Origin: Desulforudis sp. | Lineage (GTDB): Bacteria; Bacillota; Desulfotomaculia; Desulfotomaculales; Desulforudaceae | Length of the DNA: 64,000 bases | NCBI GenBank assembly: GCA_003604975.1 | Contig: QZIR01000074.1 | Coordinates: 62,001 to 126,000, forward strand | Reading direction: 5' to 3' | In this document: positions 16,417-25,647 of the stretch, one piece after another | Layout: each line of letters begins with the position of its first letter | How positions within the stretch are numbered: position 1 is the stretch's first letter | Translations under genes and position numbers: made by a program | Notes under the pieces: model-generated | The model's input: only the letters and a program-made list of their open reading frames with translations | Databases searched by the model: none | Told to the model about the DNA's origin: nothing

Positions 16417-17151
16417 CTAGGAAGCCTTGGCATTGGCAGCGGTGGACGGGGCACTTTCCGACAGGCCGGTACGCCGGTCCTTCACCTTTTTGAAGTACCG
16501 GTTTACGGCCTCGGCAAACGCTTCCGCAAGTTTCTCCTGGTAGGTAGACTCAAGCAGTAGTTTTCCTTCGCGGTCATTGGTGATGTAGCCCATCTCGACC
16601 AGCACGGCGGGCATTGTGGTACTGCGCAAAACGTAGTAGTTGGACGCCTTTAGCTTGCACTCAACCGTTTCCGGCAGACCGTTGAGAACCCCCTGGAACT
16701 CCTCAGCCAGTTCCCGTCCATCCTGCGACAGACGGTGGTAGAAGATCTCGGCGCCGGTGCAGGTACGGTCATGAAAGCTGTTCGCGTGAATACTTATGAA
16801 GATGTCCGCGGCGTTCCCATTAGCCAGCTCGATCCTCTCCTCGAGGCTGATCTGGCGCTTCACAAAGCCACCGCTGGGGGCGTGGCAAAAGACATCGTCC
16901 TGATCTCTCGTTAGTAGGACCTTGTATCCCCTGGCCTCCAACTTGTGCTGGACCCTGCGCGCGACCTCCAGGTTTATGGTCTTTTCCAGGATCCCGTTTA
17001 GCTGGTCAACCGCGCCCGGATCATCCCCCCCGTGTCCCGGATCAAGAACCACAATCGGACTGGTACCGGCCCAGGCGGCAACCGGACAGAGCAACAGAAT
17101 CACACCGATTAACACAGTCAGGATTCCACACCGTATCGTTTCTACCACCAA
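16417..17151 (-). CDS. cwlD: N-acetylmuramoyl-L-alanine amidase, CwlD type
   Basis: The product has 244 residues. A signal or anchor helix (about 9-28) precedes an Amidase_3 zinc-dependent domain: VVLDPGHGGDDPGA (first Zn His), EKTINLEVARRV (Zn Glu), SIHANSF (Zn His) and PAVLVEMGYITN (catalytic Glu). It cleaves the bond between N-acetylmuramic acid and L-Ala; CwlD does so to make muramic lactam in the spore cortex. The absence of SPOR or SH3 wall-binding domains and the single short domain fit CwlD, and a sporulation lipoprotein gene follows. The start is TTG 17151 with GGAGGT 10 bases upstream. The C-terminal 20 residues are polar and not part of the fold. Confidence 0.8.
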   Translation of the reverse strand: MVVETIRCGILTVLIGVILLLCPVAAWAGTSPIVVLDPGHGGDDPGAVDQLNGILEKTINLEVARRVQHKLEARGYKVLLTRDQDDVFCHAPSGGFVKRQISLEERIELANGNAADIFISIHANSFHDRTCTGAEIFYHRLSQDGRELAEEFQGVLNGLPETVECKLKASNYYVLRSTTMPAVLVEMGYITNDREGKLLLESTYQEKLAEAFAEAVNRYFKKVKDRRTGLSESAPSTAANAKAS

Positions 17152-17243
17152 CGACTAAACAACCTCCATTGCTTGAATCGTTCATCCTGTATTCTAAAAC
17201 CATCATCAAGGGTTTAGACTGGTAAAACCTGCCGGGCCCACAG

Positions 17244-17277
17244 ACAAAAACCCTCCCGCTGCTTGCGACGAGGGTTT
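17244..17277 (-). terminator. Terminator after the PAS-GGDEF-EAL gene
   Basis: On the minus strand AAACCCTC and GAGGGTTT (17251-17255 region and 17270-17277) pair around a 14-base loop, followed by TTTTTGTC. Confidence 0.75.
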
Positions 17278-17313
17278 GAAGACCCGAGACCCAATTGTGG
17301 AGCCCTTGCTGGT

Positions 17314-19584
17314 CTAATGCTGATCGGTAACAACCTCAGGAACGGGAACCGGTCGCCCGAGGTAGTAACCCTGGCCCGCATTGACCTCCAGTTCCCGTAA
17401 GACATCCAGAATCGCGCTGTTTTCAACGAACTCGGCGACGGTCTTTTTGCCCAGGGTATGAGCGACGGTGTTCATGGCTTGGACCAGGGCCCGGTGGGTA
17501 GTATTCACATCCAGGTTTCTTACATAGGAGCCGTCGATCTTGACAAAGTCTACCGGGAGCAGCTGAAGGTAGGAGAAGGATGAGAAACCAATCCCAAAGT
17601 CGTCGAGGGCAAAGGAACACCCCAGGGTTTTGAGGCGCCCGATCCAGCGCTCCGCGAGCATCATCCCCTTGACCGCCGCTGTCTCGGTGATCTCAAAGCC
17701 GAGCCGGGAGGGATGGACACCGCTCTGGCTAATTGCCTCAACAATGAATTCCAGCAGTTTTTCGTCGCCCAGGCTAACGCCGGAAAGGTTCATAAAGAGT
17801 ATCAGTCCAGGGCGCGCATTCAGTTCCTTAAGGACCGCCTGCAGTACCCAGCGGTCGATCTGTGACATCAGGCCAAAACGCTCTGCAACGGGGATGAACC
17901 GTCCTGGTAAAATCAGTTCACCATCCTCGGCCCGGAGCCGGATCAAGGCCTCGTAATGGGATACCTTTCTGTCAATAATCCGGACTACCGGCTGGTAGTG
18001 GAGGACAAACCGATCCTCACTGAGCGCCCGTTTGACGAGCGCCACCAGCTGGTGGGCCTCCGAAAGGCGGCCGGTGATCTCCTCGTCCGGCTCCACAAAG
18101 GCGACCCGGTTCCGGCCCCTTTCCTTGGCGTGGGAGACCGCGGTATCGGCATAGGAGAAAAGTTTCTGAAACTCCAGGGAACCGTCAACCATGACCACAC
18201 CCACACTGACACTCAGGTAAAAGCATGTCCGGTGCGTAACCAGGCACAACTCCCTTTGTTCGACCGCCCGGCGCAGTTTCTCGGCCACCACTTCGGCCTG
18301 CCTGGCATTGACCCCTTCGAGCAATACGCCAAACTCGTCACCGCCGAGCCGGGCGAGGACGTCTTCTTCACGCAGGTTGCTCTGGAGAATCTTGGCCAGA
18401 TTGACCAGTACCTCGTCCCCGGCGGCGTGTCCCAGGGCATCGTTCACCAGCTGAAAGTTGTCGAGGTCGATACAAAGCAGGGCGGCACTCGTGTCTCCCC
18501 GCTTAGTCTTGGCAACCACGCGCTTTAGGTTCTCCTCCAGGAAATAGCGATTTGGCACGTTGGTCAACGGATCGTGGTTAGCCAGGTACTTCAATCGCGC
18601 CTCCATCCGCTTGCGATCGCTGACGTCGCGCATGGTTTCAATCGCCCCGACCAGTTTCCCCTCACTGTCGTAGAGCGGAGATACCGATAACCACAAGAAG
18701 GCACCCTGGCCCCCGTAAACCGAAGGGACAAAGACCTCCGCACACAACACATTCCCGTCTCTTTCCACCGAACCGTATTGCAGCGCGATCTCCGAGTTTT
18801 CTACAAACAGAAGGTCCACCAGAATGGGTCTTGGTCTTCCGTAAAAGGGTACGGCATAAGCATAATCGCCCTTTCCCAGGATCTCTTCCTTGGGAACCCC
18901 CGTCATTTTCTCAATGGCGCGGTTCCAGGCGACAACCCTCTTTCCCACGTCGATGACAAAGGTGGGATCGGGGAGAAACTCGATGATGTCCAGGAGCTGC
19001 TGGTGGGCCACGCTTAACGCGTGTCGGCTTTCGCACAGCTCTTCATACTGCTGCCTGATTTCCTCCTCGGTGGCAATCAGCTGTTCATGGGCGGCCATCA
19101 ATTCCTCATTGACGGCGGCCAGTTCCTCGTTGGCGGCTGCCTGTTCCGCTTCGGTACGTTTGCGGTCAGTGATGTCAATGATGTAGCCGTGGTAATGATT
19201 GACGGCGTTGTCCGTTCCGCGTCGTAACCAGGTCCGCTCACTAACCCAACGCACATCTTTTGTAGCGGTAAGAATACGATACTCCTGGGCAAATTCGGTC
19301 AGTCCTTCCCGGGAGTATCGGTGGACATCGGCAGTAACCCGTTCCAGGTCTTCGGGGTGAATGATGTCGGTAAAAAGAACGCGGTGTGAGAGGAAATCCT
19401 CCCGTTGGTATCCGAACTGCAAAACGTTCGCTGATACGAAATCAACGGGCCAACCCTCTAGCGCCCGTCGTAAGAAGACGACTACGGGACCTCTATTGAT
19501 AATGGACTCCAGTTCGCCGGCATCAAGGACGAAGTACAGTTCACGGTCCAACTGTTCTCTGGTTTTGCCTGCCCCAGTGATCAC
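17314..19584 (-). CDS. PAS-PAS-GGDEF-EAL cyclic-di-GMP enzyme
   Basis: The product has 756 residues and no membrane helix, so it is cytosolic. PAS1 spans about 20-140 (with a PAC end GYIIDITDRKR), then a 50-residue coiled coil rich in A and E, PAS2 about 195-325 (ending AIETMRDVSDRKR), GGDEF about 330-490 and EAL about 505-750. The cyclase motif LGGDEF is intact, with an RxxD inhibitory site (REED) five residues before it. The phosphodiesterase residues are all present: YEALIRL, MNLSG, FEITETA, LDDFGIGFSS, DFVKIDGSYV, AEFVE and GQGYYLGRP. Both making and breaking of c-di-GMP are therefore possible. It starts with GTG 19584 after AGGGGTG. It is monocistronic, and the PAS ligand is unknown. Confidence 0.92.
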   Translation of the reverse strand: MITGAGKTREQLDRELYFVLDAGELESIINRGPVVVFLRRALEGWPVDFVSANVLQFGYQREDFLSHRVLFTDIIHPEDLERVTADVHRYSREGLTEFAQEYRILTATKDVRWVSERTWLRRGTDNAVNHYHGYIIDITDRKRTEAEQAAANEELAAVNEELMAAHEQLIATEEEIRQQYEELCESRHALSVAHQQLLDIIEFLPDPTFVIDVGKRVVAWNRAIEKMTGVPKEEILGKGDYAYAVPFYGRPRPILVDLLFVENSEIALQYGSVERDGNVLCAEVFVPSVYGGQGAFLWLSVSPLYDSEGKLVGAIETMRDVSDRKRMEARLKYLANHDPLTNVPNRYFLEENLKRVVAKTKRGDTSAALLCIDLDNFQLVNDALGHAAGDEVLVNLAKILQSNLREEDVLARLGGDEFGVLLEGVNARQAEVVAEKLRRAVEQRELCLVTHRTCFYLSVSVGVVMVDGSLEFQKLFSYADTAVSHAKERGRNRVAFVEPDEEITGRLSEAHQLVALVKRALSEDRFVLHYQPVVRIIDRKVSHYEALIRLRAEDGELILPGRFIPVAERFGLMSQIDRWVLQAVLKELNARPGLILFMNLSGVSLGDEKLLEFIVEAISQSGVHPSRLGFEITETAAVKGMMLAERWIGRLKTLGCSFALDDFGIGFSSFSYLQLLPVDFVKIDGSYVRNLDVNTTHRALVQAMNTVAHTLGKKTVAEFVENSAILDVLRELEVNAGQGYYLGRPVPVPEVVTDQH

Positions 19585-19745
19585 CGTTCACCCCTGTTTC
19601 ATGCGGTTTTGCAGCAACTAGTTAAAATAGATTATTACTACAATTGAGTGGTCAATGAAACTGTTTCGCCACCAGGAACGATATTCCTGCAAATCGCTAT
19701 ATTGAATTATTGATTATTCAACACCTTACAAAGGTTATGCCGCTC

Positions 19746-20357
19746 TTACCGTAAACGTTGCCTGGTGCGGAACCCGAAATACAGGACCGTTATGGCCAGA
19801 ACTCCCACCACCAGAAGATCAAGCCGGTGAAAGAGGGGTTTTAGGCTTTGCCAGTTTTCACCGAGCTGATATCCCACATAAGTAAGGGCAATGCTCCATG
19901 GCAGCGAACCCAAAAAGGTGTAAATAACAAAACGCCGAAAATGCATTCGCGAGATACCGGCGGGCAACGAGATAAAGGTACGGACCACGGGCATCATCCT
20001 CGTAAAGAACACGGTCGCCTCACCGTAACGGGCAAACCATTGGTCGGCTATATTAAGCTTTTGCGCAGACACCCCAGCGTACCGGCCATACCGTAACACC
20101 AGGGGTCGGCCACCCCACGCACCCAGCGCATAAGAGAATACCGACCCCAGCGTGCCCCCCACCGTTCCCGCCAGTACCACGCCCCAGAAACAAAGCTCGT
20201 CGGTACTCACCAGGTAACCGCCGAAAGGAAGGATGATTTCACTGGGCAGTGGAACGTTGGCGCTCTCAATGGCCATTCCCAGGCCGATGCCCCAGTAGCC
20301 AAGCGCAACAATGTAGGCCACCACGATATCAATGACCTGGTCCAACAGCGTCATCAT
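19746..20357 (-). CDS. DedA family membrane protein
   Basis: The product has 203 residues and is a DedA/VTT-domain protein. The family motifs are clear: ANVPLPSEIILPFGGYL in the first re-entrant region, GTLGSVFSYALGAWGGRP, and FFTRMMPVVRTFISLPAGISRM holding the conserved F-x-R-x-x-P-x-x-R. Helices near the C-terminus (about 150-195) complete the fold. Family members are undecaprenyl-phosphate or phospholipid translocases needed for envelope integrity and pH tolerance. It starts at ATG 20357, preceded by GAAGGGGGGG. A terminator-like hairpin lies upstream in its leader. Confidence 0.9.
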   Translation of the reverse strand: MMTLLDQVIDIVVAYIVALGYWGIGLGMAIESANVPLPSEIILPFGGYLVSTDELCFWGVVLAGTVGGTLGSVFSYALGAWGGRPLVLRYGRYAGVSAQKLNIADQWFARYGEATVFFTRMMPVVRTFISLPAGISRMHFRRFVIYTFLGSLPWSIALTYVGYQLGENWQSLKPLFHRLDLLVVGVLAITVLYFGFRTRQRLR

Positions 20358-20420
20358 TCTCTGTACCCCCCCTTCTAAGTCTTATGGCAGCTGTACTGAA
20401 AAATGACGTTTCCCGCCACG

Positions 20421-20464
20421 AAAAACCCTCGGGGTCTCCTGCTCTGCATGCCCCAGAGACCTCG
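20421..20464 (-). terminator. Terminator-like hairpin upstream of dedA
   Basis: On the minus strand CGAGGTCTC pairs with GAGACCCCG (one A-C mismatch) around a 17-base loop, followed by AGGG and TTTTT. It ends 64 bp before the dedA start, where no other minus-strand gene ends, so it may belong to a regulated leader or to a small RNA. Confidence 0.5.
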
Positions 20465-20591
20465 GCAATGCTTTCCTCTCTGCGGATTTCTATGCATTAA
20501 CGGTCCGATTGTCCCGTACCGGGGGCCGGGTCGGCAGGTATTGGGGCAGGCGCCGGTGAAATAATAGCCGGTGAAAGAAGGTGTCGGCATT

Positions 20592-23210
20592 ATGGCCAAA
20601 ATGATGGTTGTTGACGGTAATAGCCTGGTGCACCGGGCTTTTCACGCCATTCAATCGTTGTCCACCACCGGCGGTCTGCCTACCAATGCGGTGTACGGTT
20701 TTACGAGCATGCTGTTCAAGGCCCTGGTCGACCAGAAGCCGGACATCATCATCGTGGCCTTTGACAAGGGCCGGATTACTTTTCGCCACGATTCATTTAG
20801 TCAATACAAAGCCAACCGCCCGGAAATGGCTGAAGAACTGCGCCCACAGTTCCCCCTGGTCAAGGAGGTGCTCCAGGCGCTCCGCATCTCCATCCTGGAG
20901 CTCGAAAACTACGAAGCGGACGACATCATCGGCACCCTGGTGAGTATGGCCGAACAGGCCGGACACCGGTCGCTGATCGTGTCCGGGGACCAGGATGTAT
21001 TGCAGTTGGTATCTCCTCGTACGTCCGTATTGATCACGCGCAAAGGGATCAGCCAGCTGGAGGTATTCGATGAACAGCGGGTAACCGATAAGTTTGGACT
21101 GGAACCGGCCCGCCTGATCGATATGAAGGGTCTGGTCGGTGATCCTTCCGACAACATCCCGGGGGTCCCGGGAATCGGGGTGAAGACGGCCGCCAAGCTC
21201 CTGGGCACCTACGGGACCGTCGAGCACCTTCTGGAATGCACCGACGAGCTGCCGCTGAGGCTGAAGGGTCAGTTGGAGACCTACCGGGACCAGGCCCTGC
21301 TTTCGAAGCAGCTGGCAACCATCGAGCGGGCTGTCCCCGGACTGAGCACGGAGGTGCTCGAACCGTGGGCCGGACCGGATCGTAACCGCCTGGTGGAGGT
21401 ATTCCGAAAGATTGAGTTCCGGAGTCTTCTAAATACTGCACTTTCGGTGTTCCCCGAAGAGCAGGCGCCCACTCCCGAGAGTGAGATGACAACAGTGAAA
21501 CCACTGGTGCTCCAAACCCAGGCCCAGTATCAGGGTCTTGTATCGGAGGCCCGTCAGGCCGACACCGTGGCTGTGGCCTGCCTGGGCGACCGTCGCCGCG
21601 GTCCGATCACGACAGCCCTGACCGTTGATGACCGCACCTACCTCCTGCACCCGGCCCAGGAGGAACCGACCGCATCGATTCTAAGGGAACTACTCTCCGA
21701 CCAGGAAGTCCCGAAAGCGGTCCACAATGCTAAGGAGCTGATGTGGATCTTCAACAACCGTGTTCCCTTCAACGGACTGGTTTTTGACACAATGATCGCC
21801 GCCTACCTCACCAACCCGACAGCAGCCAGCCAGGAGCTGAAGGATGTGGCACTAGACCGGCTGGGTGTGGTGTTGCCTGAGGATGAACGAGAGGCACTGG
21901 TCGCCGGTTCCCAGTGCACCGCCCAGCTGGTTCCGGTACTGAGGGCCGCGTTGGTCGAGCAGAAACAGGAATCGCTCTTTTACGATGTGGAGCTCCCACT
22001 GGTTGAGGTCCTGACCGCGATGGAGATGGCCGGGATTACGGTAGACCGTGATCAACTCGCGAAGATGTCCGCGGAATTCGGGGACCGGATTGTCCAATTG
22101 GCTGAGGAAATCTACGCTCTGGCGGGCGAGACCTTCAATATCAACTCCCCCCGCCAGCTGGGCTACATCCTTTTCGAGAAGCTAGGCCTGCCCAAGGGAA
22201 AGAAGACCAAGACCGGGTACTCCACTGATGCCGGGGTCTTGTTCGACCTGGCCGAGAGCCACGAAGTCGTGCAGAAGATCCTGGAATACCGGCAGCTGAT
22301 CAAGCTCAAAGGGACTTACACCGATGGGCTGGCAGCCCTTGTTGATCCGCAGACCAGCCGACTGCACACCACCCTGCACCAGGCGGTAACGGCAACCGGT
22401 CGCCTGTCGTCGGCAGAGCCCAACCTGCAGAACATCCCAATCCGGCTGGAGCTGGGCCGGCGTATCCGCCGCGTGTTTATCCCCGGCAGCCCGGATAATG
22501 TGCTCCTCTCAGCGGACTACTCTCAAATTGAGCTGCGAATCCTGGCCCACCTGTCCGGTGACCCGGCCCTGATCTCGGCTTTCCGCGAGAACCAAGACAT
22601 CCACCGTCGTACCGCCTCGGAGGTGTTTGGCGTACCGCTGGACGAGGTAACCCCAGAACTGCGGGGCCGGGCCAAGGCGGTGAACTTCGGGATCATCTAC
22701 GGGATTAGCGACTTCGGCCTGGCCCGCGATCTGCGCATTCCTAGGCGGGAGGCCAAGGAGTACATTGAACGCTACTTCCGGCGCCTACCGGATGTCAAAC
22801 GGTTCATCGACCAGACCATTCGCCGGGCCCGAGAACGGGGCTATGTGACCACCATCTTAAACCGTCGTCGCCCGATGCCGGAGCTGTTCAGTCCCAACCG
22901 GAACGTCCGAAACTTCGGAGAACGGGCCGCGGTAAACACACCCATCCAGGGCAGCGCCGCTGACATCATCAAGCTGGCGATGGTCAGCATCCACCGCGCA
23001 CTCAAGCAGCGGGGGTTGGAGTCCAAGCTGATCCTGCAGGTCCACGACGAACTGATCCTTGATGTGCCACAGGCCGAGCTGAAGGAAATGACCAGACTGA
23101 TACGTACCGAAATGGAAGGCGTGCTTGACCTTTCCGTGCCTCTGACCGTGGATATTAAATCGGGCCCGAACTGGTATGATGTGAAGAAGATGCCGCAAGA
23201 GGTGAACTGA
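20592..23210 (+). CDS. polA: DNA polymerase I
   Basis: The product has 872 residues, the usual length. The 5'-3' exonuclease domain (1-290) has VVDGNSLVHRAFHA, YEADDIIGTL and GDPSDNIPGVPGIGVKTA. The middle domain (about 300-470) lacks the DxE of an active 3'-5' proofreading site, as in Bacillus and Thermus enzymes; FDTMIAAYL remains. The polymerase domain (about 475-872) has motif A DYSQIELRILAHLSGD, motif B RAKAVNFGIIYGISDFGLA and motif C LQVHDELILDV. The start is ATG 20592, after AAGAAGGTG; a GTG seven codons earlier lacks a site. It leads the conserved polA-mutM-ytaF-coaE block, with mutM starting at the next base after its stop. It fills gaps after excision repair and Okazaki primer removal. 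Confidence 0.97.
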   Translation: MAKMMVVDGNSLVHRAFHAIQSLSTTGGLPTNAVYGFTSMLFKALVDQKPDIIIVAFDKGRITFRHDSFSQYKANRPEMAEELRPQFPLVKEVLQALRISILELENYEADDIIGTLVSMAEQAGHRSLIVSGDQDVLQLVSPRTSVLITRKGISQLEVFDEQRVTDKFGLEPARLIDMKGLVGDPSDNIPGVPGIGVKTAAKLLGTYGTVEHLLECTDELPLRLKGQLETYRDQALLSKQLATIERAVPGLSTEVLEPWAGPDRNRLVEVFRKIEFRSLLNTALSVFPEEQAPTPESEMTTVKPLVLQTQAQYQGLVSEARQADTVAVACLGDRRRGPITTALTVDDRTYLLHPAQEEPTASILRELLSDQEVPKAVHNAKELMWIFNNRVPFNGLVFDTMIAAYLTNPTAASQELKDVALDRLGVVLPEDEREALVAGSQCTAQLVPVLRAALVEQKQESLFYDVELPLVEVLTAMEMAGITVDRDQLAKMSAEFGDRIVQLAEEIYALAGETFNINSPRQLGYILFEKLGLPKGKKTKTGYSTDAGVLFDLAESHEVVQKILEYRQLIKLKGTYTDGLAALVDPQTSRLHTTLHQAVTATGRLSSAEPNLQNIPIRLELGRRIRRVFIPGSPDNVLLSADYSQIELRILAHLSGDPALISAFRENQDIHRRTASEVFGVPLDEVTPELRGRAKAVNFGIIYGISDFGLARDLRIPRREAKEYIERYFRRLPDVKRFIDQTIRRARERGYVTTILNRRRPMPELFSPNRNVRNFGERAAVNTPIQGSAADIIKLAMVSIHRALKQRGLESKLILQVHDELILDVPQAELKEMTRLIRTEMEGVLDLSVPLTVDIKSGPNWYDVKKMPQEVN

Positions 23211-24032
23211 TTGCCCGAGCTGCCTGAAGTAGAGACCGTCGTAAGAAACTTGCATAACAGAATCGTTGGTGCACGTATTGAAAAGGTAGAGCTGATCATG
23301 CCGAAGGTGATCAGCCGACCGGATCCGGTCACCTTCACCAAGCTAATTGAAGGTCGCGAGATCACAGGGATAGGCCGCCGGGGGAAGTACATTTTGATTT
23401 CCCTGACGGGTGATCTGGTCCTGGTGATACACCTGAGGATGACCGGTCAGCTAGTGTTCAACCCGACGCCACAACCCTACCCGAAGCACACGCACCTGGT
23501 ACTGCACCTGTCTAACGGCCACCTACGGTTCACCGACCTCAGGCGGTTCGGCCGTTTCTGGTTGGTTCCCGCCGACGAGTTGGACACGGTATCTGGTTTG
23601 AAGGACCTGGGCGTTGAGCCCCTGACGCCCGCGTTTAGAATAAAAGAGTTCTGTGACGTCCTTAGCCGGCGGAAGCAGAAGATTAAGGCGCTGTTGCTCG
23701 ACCAGAGTCTCATCGCCGGTATGGGCAACATCTATACGGACGAGGCCCTGTTCCGATCCCGCATCCACCCGGAGCGGCAGGCCGCGGAGGTCAGTATGAA
23801 GGAAGCACGGGCCCTCTTCCGAGCCGTGAAGGCAGTCCTCAATGAAGGGATCGCCTTCGGCGGCACCAGCGTTCGGGACTACGTGGACGCAGAGGGTAAC
23901 GAGGGTCGCTTTCAGGACATGCTTCGGGTTTACGGCAAGAAGGGTCAGTCCTGTCCGCGCTGCGGAGAACCCATCAGGCGGATCAAAGCGGCGGGGCGTG
24001 GTACGTATTTCTGCCCGCGCTGTCAGAAATAG
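23211..24032 (+). CDS. mutM: Formamidopyrimidine-DNA glycosylase
   Basis: The product has 273 residues. The mature start PELPEVETV gives the catalytic N-terminal Pro and Glu. The helix-two-turn-helix contains DQSLIAGMGNIYTDEALF, with the conserved Lys in RRKQKIKALLLDQ just before it. The C-terminal zinc finger has four cysteines (CPRCG, then CPRCQ). It removes 8-oxoguanine and formamidopyrimidines and cuts the abasic site. The TTG start at 23211 directly follows the polA stop, with AGAGGTG upstream, indicating translational coupling of two repair enzymes. Confidence 0.97.
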   Translation: MPELPEVETVVRNLHNRIVGARIEKVELIMPKVISRPDPVTFTKLIEGREITGIGRRGKYILISLTGDLVLVIHLRMTGQLVFNPTPQPYPKHTHLVLHLSNGHLRFTDLRRFGRFWLVPADELDTVSGLKDLGVEPLTPAFRIKEFCDVLSRRKQKIKALLLDQSLIAGMGNIYTDEALFRSRIHPERQAAEVSMKEARALFRAVKAVLNEGIAFGGTSVRDYVDAEGNEGRFQDMLRVYGKKGQSCPRCGEPIRRIKAAGRGTYFCPRCQK

Positions 24033-24105
24033 AGCGCAGGCTCCAAGGCACCAAAAACAAGCTCCTCCCATACTCTGATATCAGCAACATCTGGGAGGGG
24101 ATTTT

Positions 24106-24714
24106 GTGGAACTGTTGGCCCTACTGGTTTTTGGTGTTGCCCTCAGCCTTGACGGATTTGCGGCTGGACTGGCCTATGGCCTGCAACGGATTCAGTTGCC
24201 CTTTCGCTCGCTGATTATCATTTGTCTGACCTCGGGGGTAGCAATCAGTATTTCCATCGGTGTGGGCTACGCGGCCGCGCAGGTTATGGCTCCCGAGCTG
24301 GCCCGGGTACTGGGTGGAATTCTGTTGATCTTCCTCGGTATCTGGATTTTAAGCCAGGCCCTGCGAAGGATCACCCGTCGCCCCCTGTGCATCCGGATTC
24401 CGCCCTTCGGAATGGTGATTCAAGTCCTGTTCGAGCCGCTGGACGCCGACATGGATCAGTCAGGCACGATCTGCTCCCGAGAAGCCTTGATCCTGGGTAT
24501 TGCCCTGGCCCTGGACGCCTTTGCCGCCGGTTTCGCCATTGCGCTCTCGGGCCTGCACAGCATCTTTGTCCCCCTGTTTGTGACGGCCGGGCTGTTTCTT
24601 CTGATCAACCTCGGGATCCTGCTCGGCCAGCGGACATCCGACGTGCTGAGCGAAAAGGTGAACCTGTTGCCGGGCTGCCTGTTGATTATGCTGGGAATGT
24701 TCCGCCTGATGTAG
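24106..24714 (+). CDS. ytaF: Sporulation membrane protein YtaF (MntP-like)
   Basis: The product has 202 residues and six helices arranged as two repeated halves. ALSLDGFAAGLAYGL (residues 11-25) and ALALDAFAAGFAIAL in the second half are the paired Asp-containing motifs of the MntP/DUF204 superfamily, which carries manganese or similar cations. YtaF in Bacillus is a sporulation membrane protein encoded between mutM and coaE, exactly as here. The GTG at 24106 follows GGAGGGG. The central loop (about residues 90-120) is hydrophilic. Cation transport by YtaF itself is inference from the superfamily. Confidence 0.85.
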   Translation: MELLALLVFGVALSLDGFAAGLAYGLQRIQLPFRSLIIICLTSGVAISISIGVGYAAAQVMAPELARVLGGILLIFLGIWILSQALRRITRRPLCIRIPPFGMVIQVLFEPLDADMDQSGTICSREALILGIALALDAFAAGFAIALSGLHSIFVPLFVTAGLFLLINLGILLGQRTSDVLSEKVNLLPGCLLIMLGMFRLM

Positions 24715-24742
24715 GCGCTGGTTCAAGGAGAGATTCGAAGAC

Positions 24743-25333
24743 GTGAAAGTGATCGGACTTACCGGTGATGCCGGAAGCGGCAAAAGTACGGTGGCCGCGA
24801 TGCTCGAGGATTTGGGGGCCCAAGTGATTTCCGCCGATGCCGTTGCCAGGAGGCAGGCTCTTCCCGGCAGCCCGGTATTTAACGAAATCGTGAGCACCTT
24901 CGGCCCCGCCTACCTGACCCCTGAGGGTCTGCTGGACAGGCATAAACTGGCCGAATTGGTCTTCACTAATTCCGACGCCCGGGAAAAACTAAATGAAATC
25001 ACACACCCGCCCGTATTCCGTGCCCTCGGCGAGCAGATCGAAAAGGCCCGTCTGGACGGGAGCAAGGTGGTCGTGGTCGAGGTTCCGCTGCTGCTTGAAA
25101 CCGACTCTGCCGCAATGTTTGACGAGGTCTGGGTGGTTACAGCCGGACAAGCCACCAAGATCGGGCGCCTGATGGAGCGGGGGCTCTCCCGGGAAATCGC
25201 TGCCGGCGTCCTATCGAGCCAGCTTCCCCAAGCGGTAAAGGCAGCGCGGGCCACCAGGGTGGTTGACAATGAGGGTTCTCTGGCCCAGACCCGTAAGCAG
25301 CTAGAGCGACTATGGGCTATGCTTAATGCATGA
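24743..25333 (+). CDS. coaE: Dephospho-CoA kinase
   Basis: The product has 196 residues. The P-loop is GDAGSGKST near the N-terminus; ISADAVARRQ corresponds to the conserved Asp-Ala substrate motif, EVPLLLET follows, and the lid region contains RLMERGLSREIAAG. It adds the final 3'-phosphate to dephospho-CoA to make CoA. The GTG at 24743 is preceded by AAGGAGAG. It closes the polA-mutM-ytaF-coaE block, 28 bp after ytaF. One oddity is QALPGSPVF where most members have a basic residue and GTP-like spacing; no catalytic residue appears lost. Confidence 0.93.
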   Translation: MKVIGLTGDAGSGKSTVAAMLEDLGAQVISADAVARRQALPGSPVFNEIVSTFGPAYLTPEGLLDRHKLAELVFTNSDAREKLNEITHPPVFRALGEQIEKARLDGSKVVVVEVPLLLETDSAAMFDEVWVVTAGQATKIGRLMERGLSREIAAGVLSSQLPQAVKAARATRVVDNEGSLAQTRKQLERLWAMLNA

Positions 25334-25347
25334 CCCTAATTTGGCGT

Positions 25348-25608
25348 TCAGACGCTGCAGTACCGCAGCAGTTTTACCCCGTCTTCGGTCAGTTCCCACC
25401 CGACGGACGTGGGTTGCACTACGCCCAGAGCCTCCAGTACTTCCAGATCAGCAATTTGGAGTTTCTCACCCTGTTCCTGCTTACCGATCGTCTTCCGGAG
25501 AATGCAGATCTTGTTCCCCTCGTCAAGAAAACAGAGATCGCTGGCGGCAAGTTTAACTATGATGTCCTTTTGTTCTGTGGTCAACTTATCCCACTCGGCG
25601 CACTTCAC
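25348..25608 (-). CDS. Small uncharacterised protein
   Basis: The product has about 86 residues and I do not recognise it. Residues 3-30 (CAEWDKLTTEQKDIIVKL) look helical; the C-terminal half (IADLEVLEALGVVQPT then GWELTEDGVKLLR) has the look of a winged-helix end, with a helix followed by a beta wing. Two N-terminal Cys are present. I chose GTG 25608 because AAGGA lies just upstream and a TATAAT lies about 40 bp further up; the frame is open back to 25647, but that start would sit on the promoter. It is encoded opposite to both neighbours, between coaE and the lytic transglycosylase. It may be a small regulator, which is inference. Confidence 0.5.
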   Translation of the reverse strand: MKCAEWDKLTTEQKDIIVKLAASDLCFLDEGNKICILRKTIGKQEQGEKLQIADLEVLEALGVVQPTSVGWELTEDGVKLLRYCSV

Positions 25609-25647
25609 TGTCTCACATCCTTGTCTGAGTTTTGATCGTACATCCAT

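Noticed and set aside
22020-22120. Possible active proofreading site in DNA polymerase I
   Set aside because: The Asp-x-Glu motif of the 3'-5' exonuclease is missing in the middle domain, so the domain is taken as inactive as in Bacillus.
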